Shown here piece by piece: positions 36,895 through 43,704 of a stretch of 43,704 bases of DNA. The DNA comes from Trabulsiella odontotermitis. Lineage in GTDB: Bacteria > Pseudomonadota > Gammaproteobacteria > Enterobacterales > Enterobacteriaceae. The stretch's first letter is position 1. Each line of letters opens with the position of its first letter. The stretch is taken from NCBI RefSeq assembly GCF_001297775.1, contig NZ_LIFX01000012.1, forward strand, positions 1-43,704, in the 5' to 3' direction. The notes under the pieces were generated by a model. It searched no databases, was not told the origin of the DNA, and saw nothing but the letters and a program-made list of their open reading frames with translations. The position numbers were made by a program, and so were the translations under genes.

Positions 36895-38610
36895 TTATTC
36901 ACTGGAGGAAACCGTCCGCCCCGACACTTTCCAGACAATGCCGAGAACCAGGACGCTAATAGCGACGATAATCACCGACAGCGTAGCCGCCTGCTCAATG
37001 GAGCCATCGGCAATGTATTGCATGATGACGGTGGACATGACCTGCGAATCCGTTTGCGCCAGCATCACTGACATCGACAGCTCGCGGATGCTGAGCGAAA
37101 ACACCAGCACCCAGCCGATCCCCACCGAGACCTTGAGCAACGGCAGCGTGATATCCAGCATGATGCGCAACCAGCCAGCGCCGGCGATACGCGCAGCTTC
37201 TTCCAGATCGACGGAGATCTGGCGCAGCGCGGTACGCACCAGCACAAACGCCACTGGCAACTGTTTGGCGGTATAGGCAATCAGCAGTAGCGTCAGCGTG
37301 CCGTACAACGCGCTGACGTACCCCAGCATGATGCCGACCCCAAAAGCGATGGACGGAAAACCGTAGGCGATCATGATAAGCACGGTGATAGTACCGCGCC
37401 CGGCCAGTTGAGTACGCTCCACCACCCAGGCGCAGATAACCGCCAGGCTGGCGCACAAGGTGGCGGTAGCGAAGGCCAGCGTCAGGCTGTTTTTCATCGC
37501 GCCGAAGGCGGCTTCGCTTTGATTGAACAGATGGCGATAGTTCTCCAGCGCCAGGTTATCCAGAGAGATATCCACGCCCAGCACTTTGATCAGCGACAGC
37601 AGCAGCAGAGAGGTCATCGGCAGTACCACGCTGATAAACACCACCGCCACCACCACGGCCATCATCAGCCAGCGCCAGCGACCCAACGACAGCACTTGCC
37701 CCTTTGTCACTTTGCCGCTGAGAGTGCGAAAATCATCGTGACCAATAAACAGACGCTGTACAGCCAGGCAGAGCAGGGTATACAGCACGATAGGCACCGC
37801 GATCGCGGCGGCCATATTCAGATGGGGCGGGAATGACATCAAATCGTACAGTTTGGTGGTCAGTACCGAAAAGTTCGCCATCGTGCCGATGACCGCCGGT
37901 GCGCCGAAAGACGAAAGCGTATCCAGCATAACCAGGATTGTGCTGGCAAGGATCGCGGGTAGCACCAGTGGCAGGGTGATGGTGAGCGAGCTGCGTAAGC
38001 GTCCGGCGCCCAGAATACGCGCCGCCTGTTCATAGCTGGCATCCACATTATTCAGTGCCGACAGCACCGAGAAAAACACCAGCGGGTACAGGTGAAGCGT
38101 TTCGATGAACACCAACCCGCTAAAGCTGATGATGTTGAACGGCTGCGCTTCCAGATGCAGTAATGATTTCAGCAGCGTGTTGAGGTAGCCGGAGTTGGGG
38201 GCGGCCAGGAAAATCCATGCGATGACGGTAATAAAGGTGGGAATCACAAAAGTAATACCCACCGCGCCGACGATCAGATTTTTGCCGGGTGTATCGGTAC
38301 GGGCGACGATCCACGCCAGCAGTGTGCCGATAAACGTAGTACAAATCACCACGCTGACAACCAGTCGTAGTGAATTCCACGCGGCGTCGAGCATGCCGGG
38401 TTCCGTGACCACGGTACGGAAGGTCTCCAGCGTGAAATGGCCGTCTTCCGACGTCAGGCTGAATTTAAACAGCCAGGCCAGCGGCCAGGCGACGATCCCC
38501 AGCAACACCAGAATAGCCGTGCCGATAATTAACCACTTCACCGGCTGGACAGGCAGACCTCTGCGCGCCGGGGGAAGGTGAAGGGATAACAACTCGTCAA
38601 CCCTGCTCAT
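36895..38610 (-). CDS. ABC transporter permease, fused two-domain (FbpB/AfuB type)
   Basis: A 571-aa inner-membrane permease with two BPD_transp_1 halves and about 12 helices. Two EAA loops contact the ATPase: EQAARILGAGRLRSSLTITLPL in the first half and EEAARIAGAGWLRIMLDITLPL in the second. One polypeptide thus supplies the whole channel. The ATG at 38610 forms an ATGA overlap with the ATPase stop; an ATG four codons upstream is the alternative. Fusion is typical of the ferric/phosphonate class of importers. Confidence 0.9.
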   Translation of the reverse strand: MSRVDELLSLHLPPARRGLPVQPVKWLIIGTAILVLLGIVAWPLAWLFKFSLTSEDGHFTLETFRTVVTEPGMLDAAWNSLRLVVSVVICTTFIGTLLAWIVARTDTPGKNLIVGAVGITFVIPTFITVIAWIFLAAPNSGYLNTLLKSLLHLEAQPFNIISFSGLVFIETLHLYPLVFFSVLSALNNVDASYEQAARILGAGRLRSSLTITLPLVLPAILASTILVMLDTLSSFGAPAVIGTMANFSVLTTKLYDLMSFPPHLNMAAAIAVPIVLYTLLCLAVQRLFIGHDDFRTLSGKVTKGQVLSLGRWRWLMMAVVVAVVFISVVLPMTSLLLLSLIKVLGVDISLDNLALENYRHLFNQSEAAFGAMKNSLTLAFATATLCASLAVICAWVVERTQLAGRGTITVLIMIAYGFPSIAFGVGIMLGYVSALYGTLTLLLIAYTAKQLPVAFVLVRTALRQISVDLEEAARIAGAGWLRIMLDITLPLLKVSVGIGWVLVFSLSIRELSMSVMLAQTDSQVMSTVIMQYIADGSIEQAATLSVIIVAISVLVLGIVWKVSGRTVSSSE

Positions 38611-39713
38611 GGCAGCACCCATGCACGATCGTCTTCCACCACCACCTTCACCTTCCCGGCAGGCGCAGGCGCATCGCCAAATTCAGCCGACAGCGGCTCG
38701 CCTTCCAGCAACAGGGTGACGTCGTAATGGTTGCCGAGGAACACGCTTTTCACCACAGGCAGTTCCACACCGTCCGGATGCTGCCGGAAGTGCTGCGGGC
38801 GGATCACCACGCTACGCTGCTGGCCCAGCCAACAAGTTAATGAACTCTGCTCATCGGTTCGGGCCCAGAAGCGCAGTCCGCCTGCTACCTCAACCCGCAC
38901 TCGTGGCCGGAAGGCGTCCACCTCCACAACCTTGCCGTTCAGGATATTGGCTTTGCCGATAAAACTGGCGACAAAACGGCTTTGCGGCTGCTGCCAGATT
39001 TGCTGCGGCGTGCCGACCTGTTCGATGCGCCCGGCATTCATCACAACAATGCGATCCGCCAGTACCAGCGCCTCTTCCTGATCGTGGGTGACATGTAGCA
39101 TGGTGACGCCGACCCGCTCCTGTAAGGCTTTCAATTCGGTGCGCATGACCTGGCGCATGGCGGCGTCCAGGTTGGAGAGCGGTTCATCCAGCAGCAACAG
39201 AGAAGGTTCGGTCACCAGCGCTCGGGCCAGCGCCACGCGCTGCTGCTGCCCGCCACTCAAGTCGGCCGGTTTGCGTCCTGCATAGCCGGTCAGATTGACG
39301 ATTTCCAGCATCCGATTAACGCGCTGGCGGATAAACTCCGCTTTCTCGCCAGCAATTTGCAGGCCGTAGGCAACGTTATTAAAGACGCTTTTATGGGGCC
39401 AGATGGCATAGTTCTGGAACATCATGCCCAGCTGGCGCTTCTCCGGCGGCAGCATATAGCGCGGGCTGGCGGCGAGGCGGCCATTTAAATGAATTTCGCC
39501 CGCGTCTGGCTGGATAAAGCCTGCAACCATGCGCAGCGTGGTGGTTTTCCCGCAACCGCTTGGTCCCAGCAGAACCACCAGTTCTCCAGGAGAAATGGCA
39601 AGATCGATGCCGTTCACGGCGCGGTGTTCACCCATAGATTTACTCAGCGCGCGCAGCGCGAGACGAGGCGAGGTGTCTGTTACTTCCTGGGGCAATGAAA
39701 ATGCAGAAGCCAA
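38607..39713 (-). CDS. ABC transporter ATP-binding protein
   Basis: A 368-aa ATPase of the CUT1/FbpC/PotA type. Walker A GPSGCGKTT at 50-58, signature LSGGQQQRV at 152-160, Walker B LLLLDEP at 172-178, switch His in LHVTHDQEEAL, and a C-terminal TOBE domain from about 280. First of five tightly packed genes (ATPase, permease, FAD enzyme, dioxygenase, binding protein). The 112-base gap before it holds a possible promoter (TTGCCG, 18 bp, TAAAAC on the minus strand), so it may have its own start point. Confidence 0.92.
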   Translation of the reverse strand: MASAFSLPQEVTDTSPRLALRALSKSMGEHRAVNGIDLAISPGELVVLLGPSGCGKTTTLRMVAGFIQPDAGEIHLNGRLAASPRYMLPPEKRQLGMMFQNYAIWPHKSVFNNVAYGLQIAGEKAEFIRQRVNRMLEIVNLTGYAGRKPADLSGGQQQRVALARALVTEPSLLLLDEPLSNLDAAMRQVMRTELKALQERVGVTMLHVTHDQEEALVLADRIVVMNAGRIEQVGTPQQIWQQPQSRFVASFIGKANILNGKVVEVDAFRPRVRVEVAGGLRFWARTDEQSSLTCWLGQQRSVVIRPQHFRQHPDGVELPVVKSVFLGNHYDVTLLLEGEPLSAEFGDAPAPAGKVKVVVEDDRAWVLP

Positions 39714-39825
39714 AATACCACTCCGAATAATAATTAATCACATTACTGGGCTACTATAGGCAGCGTCGTTTTATTGCTTAACTGTTTAAATCGGCAAAGT
39801 TAATGCGCAGATGTGCTAAGCGCGG

Positions 39826-40881
39826 TCAGGAGTGCACATCCTGAGTGAACCACTCATCCGGTAGTTCTACGCCGCGGCCCGCCGCCAGCGCTTTTTCCAG
39901 TAATACTGCACCCGCAGCAGCAAACTGGTAGCCCAGTCCGTGGTAATTGAGAAAGGCAGTGATTTCTTCCGGCTTCTGCCGTGCGGGAGTCTGGCCAGCA
40001 ACCAGGTCCGCCAGAGACGGCGCGTTATCCAGGACGCGCATTAACGGTGACGATTTCTCACGATGGTCAATGCCGCTGGCGACGACCAGATGATCGTTGG
40101 TCATATTGCCCGGATCGTGCACAACGATGCGGTCATAGACACTGAATTCTTCAGCAGCCAGTTCCCCTTCGCGGATCGAGCCGACATGTACGCCGGGACG
40201 CAACCAGTCGCGCGATAACACCGGCTGTAAACTGTTAGTGGCACATAGCACCATATCCGCCAGACGCACCGCCTGTTCAGCGCTGCTCATCGCTTCGACG
40301 GCGATATCCAGCTCCTGCTGGAGCTGCTGCGCAAATGCCCGGCGGTGGCTTTCATCCGGGCTGTAGACATAGAGTTTTTCCAGTGGGCGAACCGTCGCCG
40401 CCGCCAGAGCCTGAGTGCCTGCCTGCCATCCGCTGCCGAGGATCGCCGCGCTTCGTGCATCCTGTCGAGCCAGATAACGCGCGCCTAATCCGGTGGTGGC
40501 CCCTACGCGCATTCGCTGGATCACACCGTCCGGGAATAACGCCAGCGGTGCGCCGGTCAGGGTGTTGAACAACATAACAAGACCGACCCAGCGCCCACTG
40601 GCGGCAGGGACTTTGACCTTGCGCGTTTTCCCGTTCAGGGTGGGGAAAGATAAAATGTCAGAATTGATTCTGATTGCGCCGATGTGATAACGAGGCACTA
40701 CCGATCCCACCATTTTCAATAAGTACACCGCCTCGGGCGTGGCGGTTTCAGTGATCATATCGGATCGATGCCCGTTAACCGCCCGGCCTGCAGCGACATC
40801 GCGGTAGGTTTGTTCGAACGCATCGATACAATCCCGCATGGATAACACGGCGCTGATGTCGTCATTAGAGAAAATAAACAT
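39826..40881 (-). CDS. ornithine cyclodeaminase/mu-crystallin family protein
   Basis: A 351-aa NAD(P)-dependent enzyme of the OCD/mu-crystallin family, which covers ornithine cyclodeaminase, ketimine (delta-1-pyrroline/piperideine carboxylate) reductases and SbnB-like dehydrogenases. Family marks: FIFSNDDISAVLSMRDCIDAFEQTYRD, YLLKMVGS, GAPLALFPDGVIQRMRVGATTGLGARYLAR and the Rossmann motif AAILGSGWQAGTQALA. I chose the ATG at 40881 because family members start just ahead of this block; an ATG at 40914 adds 11 residues. Neither has a strong RBS. Exact reaction unknown; it lies upstream of the transporter genes and is divergent from the MmgE/PrpD gene. Confidence 0.88.
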   Translation of the reverse strand: MFIFSNDDISAVLSMRDCIDAFEQTYRDVAAGRAVNGHRSDMITETATPEAVYLLKMVGSVVPRYHIGAIRINSDILSFPTLNGKTRKVKVPAASGRWVGLVMLFNTLTGAPLALFPDGVIQRMRVGATTGLGARYLARQDARSAAILGSGWQAGTQALAAATVRPLEKLYVYSPDESHRRAFAQQLQQELDIAVEAMSSAEQAVRLADMVLCATNSLQPVLSRDWLRPGVHVGSIREGELAAEEFSVYDRIVVHDPGNMTNDHLVVASGIDHREKSSPLMRVLDNAPSLADLVAGQTPARQKPEEITAFLNYHGLGYQFAAAGAVLLEKALAAGRGVELPDEWFTQDVHS

Positions 40882-41014
40882 GATTCGGTTATGCCAGGTG
40901 ATGGAACTATTCATTAACGGAAGAAGACAGCCTATCTGGCTTTAGGGATTGAGCACAAAGTACAAAACTGAGTAAGCATTTTCATTTTTCGTACAAGACA
41001 AGGTGGATTTACTC

Positions 41015-41040
41015 GCTGATAATGCCTGGTTTTCATCAGC
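41015..41040. promoter_or_regulatory. inverted repeat in the divergent OCD/MmgE control region
   Basis: GCTGAT-N14-ATCAGC, 6-bp perfect arms, 22 bases ahead of the MmgE/PrpD start. It may be an operator controlling both directions of the cluster. No regulator gene is encoded in the cluster. Confidence 0.35.
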
Positions 41041-41061
41041 CCCCCATTCCGGAGAAGGCCT

Positions 41062-42465
41062 ATGTCCGTACGTAATGTTGATGTCGCTTTGCCCGCCAGT
41101 GGAGAATCGCTGGCCGAACGGATAGCCGCGGTACTTACGCATCTGCATCTGGACAAACTCTCATCGGGCACGCGCGCCGTGGCGATCAACGATCTGCTGG
41201 ATATGACGGGGTTATGCATAGCAGCGCGTCGGAGTGACTATATTGCGGCGTTGATTAACACTGAGGATCAGCAGGGCGACTGTACTGCCCTGGGCCATTC
41301 ATCCCGGTTTTCGGCCGCCAGCGCGGCACTGATCAACGGCACGGCCACCCACGGCGAAGATTTTGACGACACCCTGGAGGGGGCGCCGATACGCGTTGGC
41401 GCGATGGTGTTACCGGCCGTGCTGGCGGCAGCGGAACGACACCACCGCTCTGGCGCCGATGCGCTGTGCGGTATGATCGCCGGGCTGGAAATGGTGTGCC
41501 GCTTTAATCACGTCGTGCCAGGCGCCATTCACAAAGCAGGCTTTCATCCGGTCGGGGTGATTGGCGTGCTTGGCGCGACCGCTGGCGTCGGGGTGGCGCT
41601 GGGCCTGAACCCCCGCCAGCTGACGGATGCCTTCGGTATCGCGGGGAGTTTTGCCTCGGGGCTGGGGGAGTTTCTTAGCGAAGGTGCATGGACCAAGCGT
41701 TTACACCCTGGCTGGGCGGCGCAGTCGGGCTATAAAGCCGCGCTATTGGGAAAGGCGGGCTACAACGGGCCGCGCACAATTTTTGAAGGGCCGCGCAACC
41801 TGTTTCGCGTTTTCGGTCGCGATGCCAGCCCCAACTACCAACCGCTACTGGACGGTTTGGGTGAACGCTGGATGATGGAGCGTATCGCGTTTAAACCTTA
41901 TGCCTGCGGCACCATGATCCACCCGTTCATTGATTGCATCCTGCAAATGCGACGGGAGGGGATTGATGCCCGACAGATCGTCGATATCGAATGCGAAACG
42001 GGTGAAGGTCTCGTCGACAGACTCTGGGAACCGTTGGCGGCGAAGCAGCGCCCGGCCAGCGGTTACGCTGCGAAGTTTAGTATGCCGTTTGCGATGGCAA
42101 TCGCTTTCTTTGAGGGGGACGCCGGTCTACAGCAGTTTACTGATGACAAAGTGCATGTAGTGCAGGTGCTGGAGCTGGCGGCTAAAATCCGTTACCGGAT
42201 CGATCCGCACAACGAATACCCGCGCAACTACAGCGGCCATGCGCGCGTGACGTTCAGGGACGGCAGCGTGCGGGAATGGCGGCAGCCACATTTCCGTGGT
42301 GGAGTGAAAGAGCCTTTGACTCGCGAGGAGTTAATCAGAAAATTCAGGGGCAATATCGCTTATGGCGGCCTTTCTGCCGAATACGGCGAAAAGCTGTTGC
42401 AGTTCTGTCTTACTATCGCGGACGCCCCGGATCTCAGCGCATTGGCCAGCTTTCGCACAGTCTGA
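41062..42465 (+). CDS. MmgE/PrpD family protein
   Basis: A 467-aa cytosolic member of the MmgE/PrpD family, whose known activities include 2-methylcitrate dehydratase, cis-aconitate decarboxylase and iminodisuccinate epimerase. Family marks: ALINGTATHGEDFDDTLEGAPIRVGAMVLPAVLAAAE (with His-Gly-x-Asp-Phe-Asp-Asp), HPVGVIGVLGATAGVG, FASGLGEFLSEGAWTKRLHPGWAAQSG and KPYACGTMIHPFIDC. Start ATG at 41062 has GGAGAAGG ahead of it. Distant from PrpD of the methylcitrate operon; no prpBC here. Divergent from the OCD gene by 180 bases and probably part of the same pathway. Reaction unknown. Confidence 0.88.
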   Translation: MSVRNVDVALPASGESLAERIAAVLTHLHLDKLSSGTRAVAINDLLDMTGLCIAARRSDYIAALINTEDQQGDCTALGHSSRFSAASAALINGTATHGEDFDDTLEGAPIRVGAMVLPAVLAAAERHHRSGADALCGMIAGLEMVCRFNHVVPGAIHKAGFHPVGVIGVLGATAGVGVALGLNPRQLTDAFGIAGSFASGLGEFLSEGAWTKRLHPGWAAQSGYKAALLGKAGYNGPRTIFEGPRNLFRVFGRDASPNYQPLLDGLGERWMMERIAFKPYACGTMIHPFIDCILQMRREGIDARQIVDIECETGEGLVDRLWEPLAAKQRPASGYAAKFSMPFAMAIAFFEGDAGLQQFTDDKVHVVQVLELAAKIRYRIDPHNEYPRNYSGHARVTFRDGSVREWRQPHFRGGVKEPLTREELIRKFRGNIAYGGLSAEYGEKLLQFCLTIADAPDLSALASFRTV

Positions 42466-42478
42466 TGCATTCCAGATA

Positions 42479-42514
42479 AAACGTAGTAAATACAACGAGC
42501 TATTCACTACGTTT
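42479..42514. repeat. stem-loop beside the right attachment-like repeat
   Basis: AAACGTAGT (42479-42487) and ACTACGTTT (42506-42514) are exact complements; after one mismatch the pairing continues with AATA/TATT. It starts 14 bases past the MmgE/PrpD stop and ends 8 bases before the attachment-like repeat. It may be a terminator without a long T tract or part of the recombination site. Confidence 0.6.
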
Positions 42515-42522
42515 AACGCCGG

Positions 42523-42540
42523 TTACTGGCACCACTTCAA
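42523..42540 (+). repeat. right attachment-like repeat
   Basis: TTACTGGCACCACTTCAA matches the thrW-end repeat at 29916-29933 in 17 of 18 positions and in the same orientation. It is not part of a tRNA here. Read as attR, it closes a 12.6-kb island that began at thrW. Confidence 0.72.
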
Positions 42541-42560
42541 CTATTTTCCTGACCCCATCG

Positions 42561-43142
42561 TTACCAGGCCGTGAGATACAGTGCGGTAATGTCGGCGATA
42601 CTGGCTTCACGCGGGTTGCCACCGGTGCAGACATCGTCCAATGCCGCCTGTGCCAGTGCCGGGATATCCTCTTTGCGAACGCCAACATCGCGCAGATGTA
42701 ACGGAATTCCGACATCGCGATTCAACGCAAACACCGCATCCACCGCGGCATTGCGCGCGTCGGCCAGACTGAGTGCTTCCACTTTCACGCCCATCGCCCG
42801 GGCGATGTCGCGGAATTTCTCGCCGGTATATTCTGCGTTGTAATGCATGATATGCGGTAACAGAATGGCATTAGCCACGCCGTGTGGCGTGTTATAAAAC
42901 GCGCCGAGAGGATGCGCCATGCCGTGTACCAGTCCAAGACCTACGTTGGAAAAGCCCATACCGGCAACATATTGACCGAGCGCCATCGCTTCTCCGGCCT
43001 GTTTTTCTCCGGCAACAGAACCTCGTAAAGCGCCCGCAATAATTTCAATGGCTTTGATGTGTAACGCATCCGTCAGCGCCCATGCGCCGCGGGTGATATA
43101 GCCTTCAATGGCATGCGTCAGTGCATCTACACCTGTCGCCGC
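42561..43142 (-). pseudogene. fucO: 3' remnant of an iron-containing alcohol dehydrogenase, FucO-like
   Basis: About 193 codons of the C-terminal half of lactaldehyde reductase (FucO): AATGVDALTHAIEGYITRGAWALTDALHIKAIEIIAGALRG, VAGMGFSNVGLGLVHGMAHPLGAFYNTPHGVANAILLPH (with two metal-binding His in GMAHPLG and NTPHG) to the normal end DITALYLTAW. Frame and stop are intact, but the N-terminal ~189 residues with the NAD-binding domain are absent: homology stops at the two Ala codons at 43142, where an in-frame TAA begins unrelated sequence. The first available ATG (42986) gives 141 aa at most. Non-functional remnant left by a deletion or insertion. Confidence 0.9.
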
Positions 43143-43147
43143 TTAAC

Positions 43148-43177
43148 AAACAGGAGCCGGAAGCCCGGCTCCTGTTT
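43148..43177 (-). terminator. terminator of the autotransporter gene
   Basis: Thirteen-bp stem AAACAGGAGCCGG/CCGGCTCCTGTTT (43148-43160 with 43165-43177), loop of four, with T-rich TTTGTT on the minus-strand exit side. It lies 14 bases past the autotransporter stop and just outside the fucO breakpoint. Confidence 0.85.
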
Positions 43178-43191
43178 ATTTTCTGGTTCAC

Positions 43192-43704
43192 TTACCAGCT
43201 GTATTTCACCCCCAGCATGCCCTGGGTGTCGCTGTAGCCTTTGTCACCCATCTGCACGCCCACGTTGCCCCACACGCTCAGGCGGTCGTTCAGCTTGCCT
43301 TCCACACCGGTGCGGATTTCGCCCAGGTTACTGGCGCCGTCGCGGCTGACACGGGTGCCGTCCATCTTCACGCCATACGTTTCGGTGTTATGTATCCAGT
43401 TCACTTCCACGAACGGCTGGAACTCACGCTGTTTACCGTCATCCATTTTATGGTGACTGTTCAGGTACGTTCTCACCCCGAGACGGGTCTGGATGTTGCC
43501 GTCACCTTCCGTTTCGATGCGGGTGCCGTCGTTCCGGGTGTGTGTATCATCCTTCACGCCCATCCAGGTGACCTGCGCCTGTGGCTGGATATACCAGGTG
43601 TTGAGCGTGCCCTGGCTGCCGGTGAACTCTCCGGCTTTCAGGGTGTAACCGGCTTCCAGAGAGGCGGTCAGCCCTTTCGATTTGTACTCATCGCTGTCAC
43701 GGTT
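43192..43704 (-). CDS. autotransporter adhesin, C-terminal beta-barrel (5' part outside the window)
   Basis: The last 170 residues of a type Va autotransporter. From the window edge it reads NRDSDEYKSKGLTASLEAGY, then GTLNTWYIQPQAQVTWMGVKDD, HTRNDGTRIETEGDGNIQTRLGVRTYL, FQPFVEVNWIHNTETYGVKMDG, NLGEIRTGVEGKLNDRLSVWGNVGVQMGDKGYSDTQGMLGVKYSW. This is the 12-strand translocator barrel with the C-terminal aromatic residue and matches the AIDA/YfaL-like adhesin class. The passenger domain and start lie beyond 43704, so substrate specificity and intactness cannot be judged. Confidence 0.93.
   Translation of the reverse strand, partial: NRDSDEYKSKGLTASLEAGYTLKAGEFTGSQGTLNTWYIQPQAQVTWMGVKDDTHTRNDGTRIETEGDGNIQTRLGVRTYLNSHHKMDDGKQREFQPFVEVNWIHNTETYGVKMDGTRVSRDGASNLGEIRTGVEGKLNDRLSVWGNVGVQMGDKGYSDTQGMLGVKYSW

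Noticed and set aside
29934..42522. Prophage or integrative conjugative element in the island
   Set aside because: No integrase, capsid, tail, relaxase or conjugation gene is readable; the content is metabolic and regulatory only.

Overview
The window is a chromosomal segment from an enterobacterium of the Escherichia/Salmonella/Citrobacter/Klebsiella group. The first 30 kb follows the E. coli core order from the distal end of an rrnH-like rRNA operon to thrW, with proteins close to their E. coli counterparts. I lean towards a Citrobacter- or Klebsiella-like genus because an Na+-translocating NADH:quinone reductase operon sits between yafK and dinB, but I cannot name the species from sequence alone.

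Layout. 1-470: 23S-5S spacer, 5S rRNA, tRNA-Asp and a terminator. 592-9390: dkgB, yafC, yafD, yafE, mltD, gloB, yafS, rnhA, dnaQ, a second tRNA-Asp and yafV, several of them divergently paired. 9518-14306: fadE with an upstream FadR-like site, gmhA (lpcA), yafJ and yafK. 14720-20780: nqrABCDEF-nqrM, a seven-gene operon for the respiratory sodium pump; no apbE flavin transferase lies in it or elsewhere in the window. 20836-29740: SOS-controlled dinB, then pepD, gpt, frsA, crl, phoE with two opposed Pho boxes, and proB-proA. 29852-29927: thrW (tRNA-Thr, anticodon CGT), a known integration hotspot.

Accessory region. The 18 bases ending six bases past thrW recur with one mismatch at 42523-42540, so 29934-42522 looks like a 12.6-kb island at thrW that carries no recognisable integrase. 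It holds (a) an AT-rich small lipoprotein; (b) a YceI-like periplasmic protein convergent with an operon for a secreted TPR protein, an ECF sigma factor and its membrane anti-sigma factor, where the sigma gene has no canonical start codon and appears to begin at ATC; (c) a probable catabolic system: an iron/phosphonate-type ABC importer (ATPase, fused permease, binding protein), an FAD-dependent fumarate-reductase-like oxidoreductase, a TauD/TfdA Fe(II)/2-oxoglutarate dioxygenase, an ornithine-cyclodeaminase/ketimine-reductase-like enzyme and a divergent MmgE/PrpD-family enzyme. I know of no described pathway with this gene set, and it is the best candidate here for an undescribed system. Beyond the second repeat lie a 3' remnant of fucO and the C-terminal barrel of an autotransporter that runs off the window, so the region past the island is itself rearranged.

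How the parts work together. The core half covers replication and repair (rnhA, dnaQ, dinB), envelope work (mltD, yafK, gmhA, phoE), detoxification (dkgB, gloB), fatty-acid oxidation (fadE), Na+-coupled respiration (nqr), purine salvage (gpt) and proline synthesis (proBA). The island half probably adds uptake and oxidation of an unidentified small organic acid or amino compound plus an envelope-stress type ECF regulon.
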